Below the pieces are notes generated by a model. It did no database searches. It worked only from the letters and a program-made list of their open reading frames with translations, and was not told the DNA's origin. DNA of 64,000 bases from Bradyrhizobium sp. OK095 (lineage in GTDB: Bacteria > Pseudomonadota > Alphaproteobacteria > Rhizobiales > Xanthobacteraceae): contig NZ_FOBX01000010.1 of the NCBI RefSeq assembly GCF_900109945.1, positions 124,001-188,000 of the forward strand. Direction: 5' to 3'. Of the stretch, positions 25,002 to 33,756 are shown piece after piece. The number at the start of each line of letters is the position of its first letter. Position 1 is the stretch's first letter. A program made the translations under genes and the position numbers.

Positions 25002-26375
25002 TCACGCCGCGTGCGACACAACCCGATTGCGCCCGTCGTGCTTGGCACGGTACAGCGCGGTGTCGGCGCGCTTGAGGACGTCGGCCACCGCCTCGCCCTT
25101 CTGTTCCAGCGTGGTGAGGCCGATCGAGATGGTGACCTCGATGCGCTTGGTGCCCTTGTGGATCGCAAAGGGCTCGCCGGCGATCGAGCGGCGCAGGCGT
25201 TCAGCGACCATGCCGGCGACGTGCAGATCGGTCTCCGGCATCACGATGACGAACTCCTCGCCGCCGTAGCGGCAGGCCAGATCAATGCCGCGGATCGACT
25301 TGCGCACCCGCACCGCGAATTCGCGCAACACGTCGTCGCCGGCATCATGCCCGTAATTGTCGTTGATCGACTTGAAATAGTCGATGTCCAAAATCATCAG
25401 CGCCAGGGGCTTGCCGCGCGTGGATGCCTGCTCGGCGAGCGTCGCCAGATGGCTCTCCATGTAGCGGCGATTGTGCAGGCCGGTGAGTGCGTCGGTGATC
25501 GCCATCTCGATCGAGTTCTGCACGTTGTCGCGCAGGTGATCGGTGTAGCGGCGGCGGCGGATCTGGGTGCGGGCGCGCGCCAGCAGCTCGGTCTTGTCGA
25601 TCGGGCGCAGCAGATAGTCGTTGACGCCGATCTCGAGCCCACGAAGGAGCCGCGTCGAGTTCTCGGGGTCGGCGATTGCCAGGATCGGCACATGGCGCGT
25701 GCGCTCCAGCGAGCGCGCCTGGCTGCAGAGCCGCAGGCCGTCGAAATTGTTGAGGTCGAGCGAGACGATCAGCAAATCGTAATTGCCCTCGGCGGCGTGG
25801 AACAGCGCTTCCGTCGGGTTCGGCTCGACGTCGACGGTGTGCTCGGCCGCGAGCAGGCTCGCCAGGCGCTCATAGGAGGACTGGCGGTCGTCGACCAGCA
25901 GGATGCGGCCGCCCTTGCCGGTGTCGGCCACGGCACTGCGCTCGGGCGCCTGCATGCCGATCTCGAGCGAGGTGATGGCGCGCATGCGCAGCTCGTCCGT
26001 CATCATCTTCAGCCGCGTCAGCGAGCGCACGCGCGCGATCAGCACGACGTCGGAGACGGGTTTTGTCAAAAAGTCGTCGGCGCCGGCTTCCAGGCCGCGG
26101 TTGCGGTCGGCGGGGCTGTCGAGCGCGGTGACCATCACGACGGGAATGTGGTGCGTTGCCGGATCGGTCTTGAGGCGGCGGCAGACTTCAAAGCCGTCCA
26201 TGTCGGGCATCATCACGTCGAGCAGGATGATGTCGCATTCGGCGCGGCTGGCCAGCGCCAGCGCTTCGGTGCCGTTCGAGGCGGTCATCACGTCGAAATA
26301 TTCGGCGGACAGACGGGCTTCGAGGAGCTTGACGTTGGCAGGAACGTCATCGACGACCAGGATACGCGCGGACAC
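25002..26375 (-). CDS. pleD: Diguanylate cyclase response regulator PleD
   Basis: A 457-residue REC-REC-GGDEF protein. The first receiver has Asp9, Asp10 and phospho-acceptor Asp53 (DVMMPDMDG). The second receiver (about 155-275) lacks a clear acceptor, as in known PleD. The cyclase domain carries RGID as the inhibitory I-site five residues before GGEEF, so product feedback by c-di-GMP should be intact. It makes c-di-GMP during cell-cycle polarity and surface transitions. The start is GTG 26375. It follows divK by 14 bp in one operon, as in other alphaproteobacteria. Confidence 0.96.
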   Translation of the reverse strand: MSARILVVDDVPANVKLLEARLSAEYFDVMTASNGTEALALASRAECDIILLDVMMPDMDGFEVCRRLKTDPATHHIPVVMVTALDSPADRNRGLEAGADDFLTKPVSDVVLIARVRSLTRLKMMTDELRMRAITSLEIGMQAPERSAVADTGKGGRILLVDDRQSSYERLASLLAAEHTVDVEPNPTEALFHAAEGNYDLLIVSLDLNNFDGLRLCSQARSLERTRHVPILAIADPENSTRLLRGLEIGVNDYLLRPIDKTELLARARTQIRRRRYTDHLRDNVQNSIEMAITDALTGLHNRRYMESHLATLAEQASTRGKPLALMILDIDYFKSINDNYGHDAGDDVLREFAVRVRKSIRGIDLACRYGGEEFVIVMPETDLHVAGMVAERLRRSIAGEPFAIHKGTKRIEVTISIGLTTLEQKGEAVADVLKRADTALYRAKHDGRNRVVSHAA

Positions 26376-26389
26376 TTTGAACTCACTTC

Positions 26390-26755
26390 CTATCCGATAA
26401 AACGCCGGACCGTCTCAATGAATTTGCCGACCGAGATCGGCTTGGACAAATAGGCCTCGCAGCCGCCCTCGCGGATGCGTTCTTCGTCACCCTTCATCGC
26501 GAAGGCCGTGACCGCGACGACGGGAATGGAGCGCAGCTCCGGATCGTCCTTGATCCAGCGCGTGACCTCGAGGCCGGAGACCTGCGGCAATTGGATATCC
26601 ATCAGCACGAGGTCGGGCCGCATCTTGCGAACCAGGTCGAGCGCCTCATATCCGTTGCTGGTGCCGGAGGTCTGGTAGCCGTGCGCCTCCAACAGGTCGC
26701 GGAAGAGCTTCATGTTGAGCTCGTTGTCTTCCACGATCAGGACGGTCTTAGCCAT
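26390..26755 (-). CDS. divK: Single-domain response regulator DivK
   Basis: A 121-residue receiver domain with no output domain. Asp9/Asp10, acceptor Asp53 (MDIQLPQVSG), and the LSKPIS lysine are all in place. DivK relays phosphate between the DivJ and PleC kinases and controls CtrA activity in the alphaproteobacterial cell cycle. AGGAGGG lies 4 bp before the ATG. It is the first gene of divK-pleD. The 209-bp gap to the divergent DUF3572 gene shows no recognisable operator. Confidence 0.96.
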   Translation of the reverse strand: MAKTVLIVEDNELNMKLFRDLLEAHGYQTSGTSNGYEALDLVRKMRPDLVLMDIQLPQVSGLEVTRWIKDDPELRSIPVVAVTAFAMKGDEERIREGGCEAYLSKPISVGKFIETVRRFIG

Positions 26756-26964
26756 CCCGCCCTCCTGTATGGTCCTGAAGACCGATGCATGTGACGCCTC
26801 AGGCGCCGCTATCAGGCGCTTCGAAAACTGGATTCAAACTAGACTCGGATTAGCTTGAGTTTCGTTAAACCCGAGGGTCGACTTTCTGCGATGTGGTTTC
26901 CAGTTGCTTGTCGGCGGTCTTGAGACTCGGGCATGATGGATTTCAAAGTAGACACCGAAAGTTA

Positions 26965-27297
26965 ATGGAAAGGCAAACCGGCCCCTTGAAAAAGCCTGTT
27001 CACAACCCTCGCGAAGTCGCTGAAATCGTTGCGATTCAGGCGCTGTCCTTCGTTGCCGGCGATCCCGAGCGGCTGGGCCTGTTCCTGGCTGAGACAGGGG
27101 TCGGTCCGGAGACCCTGCGGAATGCCGCCTCGGACCCGAATTTCCTGCTCAGCGTGCTCGATTTCGTGATGCGCGATGACGCCACCGTGAAGGCCTTTGC
27201 CGCGACTGCGGAGCTTCATCCGACCAACGTTGCTGCGGCGCGGCAGGTCCTGGGCGACGCCCTCGGCGACCGGACCTGGGAGCGCGACGTGCCGTGA
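26965..27297 (+). CDS. DUF3572 family protein
   Basis: A 110-residue, mostly helical, soluble protein. The core EVAEIVAIQALSFVAGDPERLGLFLAETG and the PNFLLSVLDFVM segment match the alphaproteobacterial DUF3572 family, of unknown function. It overlaps the start of dinB by 4 bp (GTGA), so the two are translationally coupled. A link to DNA damage tolerance is suggested only by that position. Confidence 0.85.
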   Translation: MERQTGPLKKPVHNPREVAEIVAIQALSFVAGDPERLGLFLAETGVGPETLRNAASDPNFLLSVLDFVMRDDATVKAFAATAELHPTNVAAARQVLGDALGDRTWERDVP

Positions 27298-28583
27298 CCG
27301 CCCCTGATACGGCCGGGCCCCGCTGCTTCTGCCGGGATTGTTCGGCCGATCTGGATATGGGCGTGCGGCGCTGTTCCGCCTGCGGTTCCCCTCGCCTCGT
27401 CCGCCACCGGGCGCTGTCGAGCCTGACCATCGCCCATATCGACTGCGACGCCTTCTATGCGACGGTCGAGAAGCGCGACAACCCTGACATTGCCGACAAG
27501 CCCGTCATCATCGGCGGGGGCAAGCGCGGCGTCGTCTCGGCCGCCTGCTACATCGCGCGGACCTATGGCGTCCGCTCGGCGATGCCGATGTACAAGGCGC
27601 TCGACGCCTGCCCGCATGCGACCGTGATCCCGCCGGATATCGCGAAATACGTCCGCGTCGGTCGCGAGGTGCGGCAGGCCATGCAGGCGCTGACCCCGCT
27701 GGTCGAGCCGCTCTCGATCGACGAGGCCTTCCTTGATCTGTCCGGCACCGAACGGGTCCACGGCATGATCCCGGCAAAGGTGCTGGCGCGCTTTGCCCGC
27801 GACATCGAGCGCGACATCGGCATCTCCGTCTCGGTCGGCCTCTCCTGCAACAAGTTTTTGGCCAAGATCGCTTCCGACCTCGACAAGCCGCGTGGCTTCG
27901 CCGCGCTCGATCAGGAAGAGGCGCGCACAATGCTGGCGGACAAGCCGGTCGGCTTCATCTTCGGGGTCGGGCCTGCGACGCAGGAGCGCCTGGGGCAGCG
28001 CGGCTTCCGCATCATTGCCGATCTGCAAAAGGCCGATGAGATCGAGATGATGCGGCAATTTCCGAGCGACGGCCGCAGGCTGTGGCGGCTCGCGCGCGGC
28101 ATCGACGACCGCCGCGTCGAGCCTGATCGGGGTGCCAAGACGATTTCGAGCGAAACCACCTTCGAGACCGACATCCGCGATTTCGCGTCGCTGGAGAAGA
28201 TTCTTTGGCGACTGTGCGAGAAGACGTCGTCGCGGCTGAAGAGCAGCGAGCTCGCCGGCTCGACCGTCACGCTAAAACTGAAGACCGCCGACTTCCGCCA
28301 GCGTACCCGCTCGCAGTCGATCGCAGCCCCGACCCAGCTTGCCGCAAAGATCTTTTCGATCTGCCGCGAGATGCTGGCGAAAGAGATCGACGGCACCGCC
28401 TTCCGCCTGATGGGCGCCGGCGTCAGCGCACTGCGCGAAGGATCAGTCGCCGACGACACCGACATGCTCGACCGCCGCGCCGCGCATGCCGAGCGCGCGG
28501 TGGACAGCCTGCGCAAGAAGTTCGGCAGCGCGGCGGTGATCCGCGGCATCGCGTATGACGGGCCGGAAAAGGCGCCGGAGTGA
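27294..28583 (+). CDS. dinB: DNA polymerase IV (DinB) with N-terminal zinc-ribbon-like extension
   Basis: A 429-residue Y-family polymerase. Metal-binding Asp50 and Asp52 lie in HIDCDAFYA and Asp143-Glu144 in LSIDEAF. The little-finger domain is present to about 370. The first 40 residues add a Cys cluster (Cys11, Cys13, Cys16, Cys27, Cys30) absent from E. coli Pol IV. It copies past damaged bases with low fidelity. The start is GTG 27294, overlapping the DUF3572 stop. The stop overlaps the next gene, so this is a three-gene coupled operon. Confidence 0.94.
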   Translation: MTAPDTAGPRCFCRDCSADLDMGVRRCSACGSPRLVRHRALSSLTIAHIDCDAFYATVEKRDNPDIADKPVIIGGGKRGVVSAACYIARTYGVRSAMPMYKALDACPHATVIPPDIAKYVRVGREVRQAMQALTPLVEPLSIDEAFLDLSGTERVHGMIPAKVLARFARDIERDIGISVSVGLSCNKFLAKIASDLDKPRGFAALDQEEARTMLADKPVGFIFGVGPATQERLGQRGFRIIADLQKADEIEMMRQFPSDGRRLWRLARGIDDRRVEPDRGAKTISSETTFETDIRDFASLEKILWRLCEKTSSRLKSSELAGSTVTLKLKTADFRQRTRSQSIAAPTQLAAKIFSICREMLAKEIDGTAFRLMGAGVSALREGSVADDTDMLDRRAAHAERAVDSLRKKFGSAAVIRGIAYDGPEKAPE

Positions 28584-28990
28584 TGGCGGGCGAACGCGAT
28601 CTCGGCGCGCTGCTGAGGGGCATGAAACCGGAGCTGCGGCCGGGCGTCTTCGTGTTCTGCACGATCGTGGCAGACGAGAGCATTCGCGCAGCACTCAATC
28701 CGCTGCTGACGTTCCGCGAACAGGAAGGCACCACGCTCGTGATTTTGCGCGAAGAGGCCGAAGCGGCAGGCCTGCGCTACGCGTTCGCCTCGCGCCTGAT
28801 CACGCTGACAGTTCACTCCGCACTAGATGCAGTGGGATTCCTGGCTGCCATCACGGCGCGTCTGGCCGAAGCGGGCATCAGTGTGAACGCCGTGTCGGCC
28901 TTCCACCACGACCATCTCTTCGTGCCGGTTGATAGGGCTGATGAGGCGTTGGCGCTGCTGCAAGAGATGTCCAAAGCGAAGCACCTGTAG
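28583..28990 (+). CDS. ACT-domain protein (DUF2241-like)
   Basis: A 135-residue protein. It has an N-terminal segment (GALLRGMKPELRPGVFVFCTI) and a C-terminal ACT-like half (SALDAVGFLAAITARLAEAGISVNAVSAFHHDHLFVP). Small ACT proteins of this type bind amino acids or act as regulatory subunits, but no ligand can be named. The ATG overlaps the dinB TGA by one base; a GTG just before it (28580) is an alternative. It is the last gene of the DUF3572-dinB operon. The stop falls inside the family C palindrome. Confidence 0.8.
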   Translation: MAGERDLGALLRGMKPELRPGVFVFCTIVADESIRAALNPLLTFREQEGTTLVILREEAEAAGLRYAFASRLITLTVHSALDAVGFLAAITARLAEAGISVNAVSAFHHDHLFVPVDRADEALALLQEMSKAKHL

Positions 28991-29072
28991 CCCGGATGGA
29001 GCGCAGCGCAATCCGGGTCAGCGCATCCGCGGCGGCAGATTCCCGGATTTCGCTTCGCTCCATCCAGGCTAC
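28987..29072. repeat. Palindromic repeat, family C
   Basis: The arms GTAGCCCGGATGGAGCG and CGCTCCATCCAGGCTAC (one mismatch) span the entire convergent gap between the ACT gene and ridA, with inner ATCCGGG / CCCGGAT arms. It overlaps the ACT stop codon. Confidence 0.85.
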
Positions 29073-29076
29073 GGAC

Positions 29077-29478
29077 TCAATCCGCGACCGCGATCGCCTC
29101 GATCTCGATCAGCCACTCCGGCGCGGCCAGCGCGGAGACGCCGACGAGCGTGGAGGCCGGCGGCTCCATGCCTTGGAAGAAGACGGAGCGGGCCTTGCCG
29201 ATGATCGGGCGTAGCTCCGGCTTGTAGCCGACGACGAAGGTCGTGATCTTGACGATGTTGGAATAGCTCGCACCGGCCGCTTTCAGCGCGTGGCCGAGAT
29301 TCTGCATCACCTGCGTCGTCTGCGCAGCAAGATCGCCCTCGCCGACGATCCGCCCCTCTTCATCCACGGATACCTGGCCGGAGATGTAGATGGTGCGCGC
29401 GCCCGTGGCGGTGACGACGTGGGAATAAGCGGGATTGTGATGCAGGCCGCTGGGGCGGAGATGATCGAGCTTCGGCAT
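29077..29478 (-). CDS. RidA family protein (Rid deaminase)
   Basis: A 133-residue YjgF/YER057c/UK114 protein. It has TIYISGQVSVDEEG, the NLGHALKAAGASYSNIVKITTFVV core, and a TLVGVSALAAPEWLIEIEAIA C-terminal strand. The usual Arg that contacts the imine carboxylate is not in its classical position, so it may be a divergent Rid subfamily member rather than the 2-aminoacrylate deaminase itself. It converges with the ACT gene across the family C palindrome. A second Rid gene lies at 30630-31097. Confidence 0.87.
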   Translation of the reverse strand: MPKLDHLRPSGLHHNPAYSHVVTATGARTIYISGQVSVDEEGRIVGEGDLAAQTTQVMQNLGHALKAAGASYSNIVKITTFVVGYKPELRPIIGKARSVFFQGMEPPASTLVGVSALAAPEWLIEIEAIAVAD

Positions 29479-29550
29479 GGTGCTGGCTCCCGGAGTTTGT
29501 GGTTGGGAGGGAGCCTAACTGGAGAGCGCGCTGAGAGCTAGCCTCGCCCC

Positions 29551-30396
29551 TCAATTACAGGGCTTGCTGTCCTTGACGTCGAACTTGCCCATCGCGCCGG
29601 AGATGACAAAATCGTTGTAATCGAGCACGAGCTGGCGCGAGACGCCGTTTTCGTAGAGCTCGAACGCCATTGCGTAGACCGGCGTCTGCTCGCCTTCCTT
29701 CTGCTGCGACTCGCGGTCGAAATAGCTGACGGTGACGGGCCAGCGCTTGAGCGATTTCATGTGCTCGTCCGACGTCGACGCATCAGGCGCGGCGGTGCGG
29801 TCGGCAGGGATCGGCTGGCCGATCACAGTCAGCGTGTTGTAGACTTTCTGGCCGTCGTCGGAGCCGTCATAGACGGACAGCTCGAGCAGCGACTTGCCGT
29901 CCTTGGCAGCCGCGATGATGCGCTGGATCTGTTCGGTCGGGAACACGATCTTGCCGTCGAGCGTAAAGTTCTTCGGCGCCGGCAGCTTCAGCTTGACGTT
30001 GATGTGGTCGCCATCGCGCTCGGCCGAACCGTCGACCCGGCCGGCGTCGGCCTCGTTCATCCGCGTCTCGATCTTGAAGCGGTAGCTTTTTCCCGCGGCG
30101 TCCTCCCAGGAATTGGAACGGAGGTCACTGAGCGTGATCTTGCCCTCGCCGCTGTCGAGCTCGGAGACCTGGCGGAATTCGGAGGTGTAGCCCTCGCACG
30201 AGCTGCCGGCGAAATTGTAGAGGATGCGGCCACGGGCGCTGTTGACCGAATTGGAGCGCGATTTGACGAGACTCAAATCATAGAGCGCCTGGTGCGCGAG
30301 GAACGGACCGTTGGCAGCGTGCGCCACATTGCCGGCGCCGAAAGCGGCCGCCACGAGCGCCGTCACACAGAGCGAAGTCCGGAAAAGGTGCACCAT
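29551..30396 (-). CDS. eipB: Cell envelope integrity protein EipB (DUF1849)
   Basis: A 281-residue periplasmic protein. The signal peptide spans about 1-27 (ends VAHA-AN). A beta-spiral type domain with LYDLSL and RILYNFAGSS motifs follows. Cys67 and Cys280 are placed as the conserved disulfide pair of EipB. In Brucella, EipB is needed for envelope stability. ATG 30396 was chosen for AAAGGA 5 bp upstream; the longer in-frame form would hide the signal peptide. Confidence 0.88.
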   Translation of the reverse strand: MVHLFRTSLCVTALVAAAFGAGNVAHAANGPFLAHQALYDLSLVKSRSNSVNSARGRILYNFAGSSCEGYTSEFRQVSELDSGEGKITLSDLRSNSWEDAAGKSYRFKIETRMNEADAGRVDGSAERDGDHINVKLKLPAPKNFTLDGKIVFPTEQIQRIIAAAKDGKSLLELSVYDGSDDGQKVYNTLTVIGQPIPADRTAAPDASTSDEHMKSLKRWPVTVSYFDRESQQKEGEQTPVYAMAFELYENGVSRQLVLDYNDFVISGAMGKFDVKDSKPCN

Positions 30397-30629
30397 GTCT
30401 GTCCTTTGGGAAGCGCAGATTCGACACTTTAATGACCGTTCCATTGCGCCGCAACTGAGGCCATTTCACGTAAAGTTGCGGCCCCCGCTTTGAACCGCCT
30501 GCCCTGCCTGTAGAAATTGCATCCCCTCCGGTTGCTTGCATGTGGCGGCACGATGAGCGAAACAGGGCGCCGCCCGGCCTCCAAAAGGACGCGCCCGGGC
30601 GGATGAATTTCTGGACAACGAGGTCGAAG

Positions 30630-31097
30630 ATGGCGGGCACGGTCGAACAGAAGCTGGCGGAACAGGGCATCAAGCTGCATGAGGCCCCCACCCCCGTGGC
30701 GAATTACGTGCCGTTCGTGCGCACCGGAAATCTGCTGTTCGTCTCGGGCCAGGTCTGCTTCGACCCCGCCGGCAAGCTGATCGCCAAGGGCAAGCTCGGC
30801 GCCGGCGTGTCGATCGAGGAAGGCGCGGCTGCCGCGCGTGGCTGCGCCGTGAATCTGCTGGCCCAGGTCAAGGCGGCGCTCGGCGATCTCGACAAGGTCG
30901 TGCGGGTGGTCCGCCTCGGCGGCTTCATCAACTCGGCGCCGGACTTTTTGGACGGGCCGAAGGTGCTCAACGGGGCCTCCGATCTGATGGTCGCCGCCTT
31001 CGGTGACAAAGGCCGCCACGCCCGCACCACCGTCGGCGTCGCCTCGCTGCCCGCGGATGCGGCGGTCGAGGTCGATGGCGTGTTCGAGGTCGCCTGA
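30630..31097 (+). CDS. RidA family protein, longer subtype
   Basis: A 155-residue Rid protein of the type annotated as endoribonuclease L-PSP-like. It has VRTGNLLFVSGQVCFDPAG, a GCAVNLLAQVKAALGDLDKVVRVVR helix, and HARTTVGVASLPADAAVEVDGVFEV at the end. The Arg in the HARTTVG segment sits where Rid proteins hold a catalytic or structural Arg. GAGG lies 6 bp before ATG 30630. It is 5 bp from the next gene and heads a four-gene operon with the phosphodiesterase, acyltransferase and HIT protein. Confidence 0.88.
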   Translation: MAGTVEQKLAEQGIKLHEAPTPVANYVPFVRTGNLLFVSGQVCFDPAGKLIAKGKLGAGVSIEEGAAAARGCAVNLLAQVKAALGDLDKVVRVVRLGGFINSAPDFLDGPKVLNGASDLMVAAFGDKGRHARTTVGVASLPADAAVEVDGVFEVA

Positions 31098-31102
31098 CGC
31101 GC

Positions 31103-31849
31103 ATGCGCGCTCCGGATTGGCTGACAGCCCGGCCGGTCGCCCATCGCGGCCTGCATGACATATCGCGCGGCATCGTGGAGAACATGCCGGGCGCGGTGCA
31201 GGCGGCGATCGCAGGCAATTTCGCGATCGAGGTCGACATCCAGCTCTCGTCCGACGGCGAGGCCATGGTGCATCACGACCATGCGCTCGGCCGCCTCACC
31301 GAGGCGGCCGGCAAGGTCGTCGAGAAGACCGCGGCGGAGCTGAAGGCGATCAGGTTCAAGGACACCGACGAGCAGATGATGTCGCTGTCCGACCTCTGCG
31401 CCATGGTCGCCGGCCGCGTGCCGCTGGTGATCGAGGTAAAGAGCCATTTTGACGGCGACCGCAAGCTGGTGAAGCGGATGGCCGAAGTGCTGGCGTCCTA
31501 TCAGGGCCCCGCCGTCGGCATGTCCTTCGATCCCGACCAGGTCCTGGCGCTGCGCGAGCTGTTGCCCGCCCGCCCGCGCGGCATCGTCGCGCAGCGGAGC
31601 TACGAGGATGAATACTGGGCCTATCTGACCGGGGCGCAGCGCGACAGCATGCTGTATTTGCGCCACGGCTTTCAGACCCGGCCGCATTTCGTCGCCTTCA
31701 AGGTCGACCACCTCCCGGCCCCCGCCCCCTGGATCGCCCGCAACGTCTTCGGCTGCGCCCTGCTCGGCTGGACCGTGCGCACGGGCGAGCAGCGGACGCG
31801 GGTCGGGCAATACGCGGATCAGATGATCTTCGAGGGGTTCGTGCCGTAG
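31103..31849 (+). CDS. Glycerophosphodiester phosphodiesterase
   Basis: A 248-residue GDPD TIM barrel. Catalytic His14 and Arg15 (AHRG), metal-binding Glu43 and Asp45 (IEVDIQ), and His58/His60 (HHDH) are visible. No signal peptide is seen, so it is cytosolic (UgpQ-like). It releases glycerol-3-phosphate from glycerophosphodiesters, which could feed the lipid pathway containing plsY. It is the second gene of the operon. Confidence 0.92.
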   Translation: MRAPDWLTARPVAHRGLHDISRGIVENMPGAVQAAIAGNFAIEVDIQLSSDGEAMVHHDHALGRLTEAAGKVVEKTAAELKAIRFKDTDEQMMSLSDLCAMVAGRVPLVIEVKSHFDGDRKLVKRMAEVLASYQGPAVGMSFDPDQVLALRELLPARPRGIVAQRSYEDEYWAYLTGAQRDSMLYLRHGFQTRPHFVAFKVDHLPAPAPWIARNVFGCALLGWTVRTGEQRTRVGQYADQMIFEGFVP

Positions 31850-31904
31850 GCACGCTGTTCCCGCCCTCTTGAAGTCGCTGCTGCAATGCACGATCTTGGG
31901 CACG

Positions 31905-33146
31905 ATGCGATCATCTGAAATCACGCTCGAAGCCGTACCGTCGATTGGCGAAGTGTCGCCTGAGGATTGGGACGCCTGCGCAAATCCCGGCGGCCGGTGC
32001 AACCGGGGCGGCAACGGAACCTCATCCGGCCTTCCAGGCGATTCCCTCGGGCTCTCAAAACCCGCCTATAACCCGTTCGTCTCGCACGCTTTTCTCTCCG
32101 CCGTTGAGAAATCGGGTTCGGCAACGATCCGCACCGGCTGGGGGCCCCGGCATCTCGTGGCCAAGATCGACGGCCGCGTCGCGGGCGTCGCGCCCTGCTA
32201 TCTGAAATCGCATTCCCAAGGCGAATACGTCTTCGACCGCGGCTGGGCAGACGCCTATGAACGTGCAGGCGGGCGGTACTATCCGAAGCTCCAGGTCTCG
32301 GTTCCCTTCACGCCGGCCACGGGACCGCGGCTGCTGGTCCGCGACGGCGTCGACCATGAGCGCATCACCGAGGCGCTGGCGGGCGGGCTGGTGGCGCTGT
32401 GCGGCGTCAGCAAGGCCTCCTCGGTGCACGTCACCTTCGCCCGCGAGAGCGAGTGGAAGCTGCTTGCCCAGCATGGCTTCCTCCAGCGCACCGACCAGCA
32501 GTTCCACTGGCGCAACGAAGGTTTTGCGAGCTTCGACGATTTCCTGGCGACGCTGAACTCCCGCCACCGCAAGTCCATCAAGCGCGAGCGGCGCGATGCG
32601 CTCGCGGCCGGTGTCACGATCCACTGCCTCACCGGGAAAGACATCAACGAGGATGCCTGGGATGCCTTCTTCGAATTCTACATGGAGACCGGCTCGCGCA
32701 AATGGGGCCGCCCCTATCTGACGCGCGAGTTCTTCTCGCTGATCGGCGAGACCATGAGCGAGGACGTGCTGCTGGTGATGGCGCGCCGCAACGATCGCTG
32801 GATCGCGGGCGCGATCAACTTCATCGGCTCGGACACGCTGTTCGGCCGCAACTGGGGCGCGGTCGAGCACCATCCCTTCCTGCATTTCGAGGTCTGCTAC
32901 TATCAGGCGATCGATTTCGCCATCAAGCGCGGCCTCACATACGTCGAGGCCGGTGCGCAGGGCGAGCACAAGATCGCGCGCGGCTACCTGCCGCGAACGA
33001 CCCATTCCGCCCACTTCATCGCCGATCCGGGCCTGCGCCGCGCCATCGATGATTACCTCAAGCGCGAGCGGGCCTATGTCGCCGAAGCCGGCCGCGAGCT
33101 TGCCGAGCTCGGCCCGTTCCGCAAAGGCATCGACGAGGCGCCTTGA
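31905..33146 (+). CDS. GNAT-like acyltransferase (PF04339 / FemAB-related)
   Basis: A 413-residue protein with two GNAT-like halves: YNPFVSHAFLSAVEKSGS near the N-terminus, SVPFTPATGPRLL, HRKSIKRERRDAL near 223, and AGAINFIGSDTLFGRNWG near 305. The family is annotated as peptidoglycan biosynthesis/recognition but lacks a firm biochemical role. ATG 31905 is preferred; a longer form starting at 31869 is open. It is the third gene of the Rid-GDPD-acyltransferase-HIT operon. Confidence 0.87.
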   Translation: MRSSEITLEAVPSIGEVSPEDWDACANPGGRCNRGGNGTSSGLPGDSLGLSKPAYNPFVSHAFLSAVEKSGSATIRTGWGPRHLVAKIDGRVAGVAPCYLKSHSQGEYVFDRGWADAYERAGGRYYPKLQVSVPFTPATGPRLLVRDGVDHERITEALAGGLVALCGVSKASSVHVTFARESEWKLLAQHGFLQRTDQQFHWRNEGFASFDDFLATLNSRHRKSIKRERRDALAAGVTIHCLTGKDINEDAWDAFFEFYMETGSRKWGRPYLTREFFSLIGETMSEDVLLVMARRNDRWIAGAINFIGSDTLFGRNWGAVEHHPFLHFEVCYYQAIDFAIKRGLTYVEAGAQGEHKIARGYLPRTTHSAHFIADPGLRRAIDDYLKRERAYVAEAGRELAELGPFRKGIDEAP

Positions 33147-33211
33147 CGGTTTGCCTTGACCGTTCGCCTTGGCTGGTGCCAGTAAGCGCGAAATTTTAGG
33201 GAGCCGCCGCC

Positions 33212-33640
33212 ATGACCACCTACGACACCAACAACATCTTCGCAAAAATCCTGCGCGGCGAATTTCCCTGCCACAAGGTCTATGAGGACGAGCACGTGCT
33301 CGCCTTCCTCGACATCATGCCGCGGGTATCAGGCCACACGCTGGTGATTCCGAAGGCTCCTGCGCGCAACATCCTCGACATCAAGCCCGACGATTACGCC
33401 CATGTTGCCCGCGGCGCGAAGAAGATCGCAATGGCGGCGATGAAGGCGTTCAACGCCGACGGCATCACCGTGCAACAGTTCAACGAGTCCGCCGGCGGTC
33501 AGGTGGTGTTTCATCTCCACATGCACGTGATGCCGCGCCACGACGGCGTGGCCATGCTGCCGCCCGCGAGCCGCAAGGAAGACGTCAAGGTGCTCGAAGA
33601 GAACGCGACCAAGCTGATCGCAGCGTTGCAGGCGGGCTAG
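33212..33640 (+). CDS. HIT family hydrolase
   Basis: A 142-residue protein with the histidine triad His101-x-His103-x-His105 (HLHMHVMP) and the HINT-like N-terminal FAKILRGEFPCHKVYED. These enzymes cleave nucleoside phosphoramidates or dinucleotide phosphates. It is the last gene of the operon and converges with trmO. The family A palindrome follows. Confidence 0.94.
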   Translation: MTTYDTNNIFAKILRGEFPCHKVYEDEHVLAFLDIMPRVSGHTLVIPKAPARNILDIKPDDYAHVARGAKKIAMAAMKAFNADGITVQQFNESAGGQVVFHLHMHVMPRHDGVAMLPPASRKEDVKVLEENATKLIAALQAG

Positions 33641-33651
33641 GTCCCGCTATT

Positions 33652-33737
33652 CGTCATTGCGAGCGAAGCGAAGCAATCCAGAATCATTCCGTGGTGGCAG
33701 TCTGGATTGCTTCGTCGCTTTGCTCCTCGCAATGACG
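33652..33737. repeat. REP-like palindrome, family A copy 2
   Basis: Arms CGTCATTGCGAGCGAAGCGA and TCGCTTTGCTCCTCGCAATGACG, the same family as 9081-9161, again between converging genes. Confidence 0.85.
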
Positions 33738-33756
33738 AGGTTGGGGCGGCGCGCCC

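Noticed and set aside
26756..26964. Search for CtrA-type sites (TTAA-N7-TTAA) before divK and DUF3572
   Set aside because: Only TTAG/TTAA with wrong spacing was found.
9081..33737. Repeated palindromes considered as CRISPR units
   Set aside because: They are single, scattered, self-complementary elements without regular spacers or cas genes.
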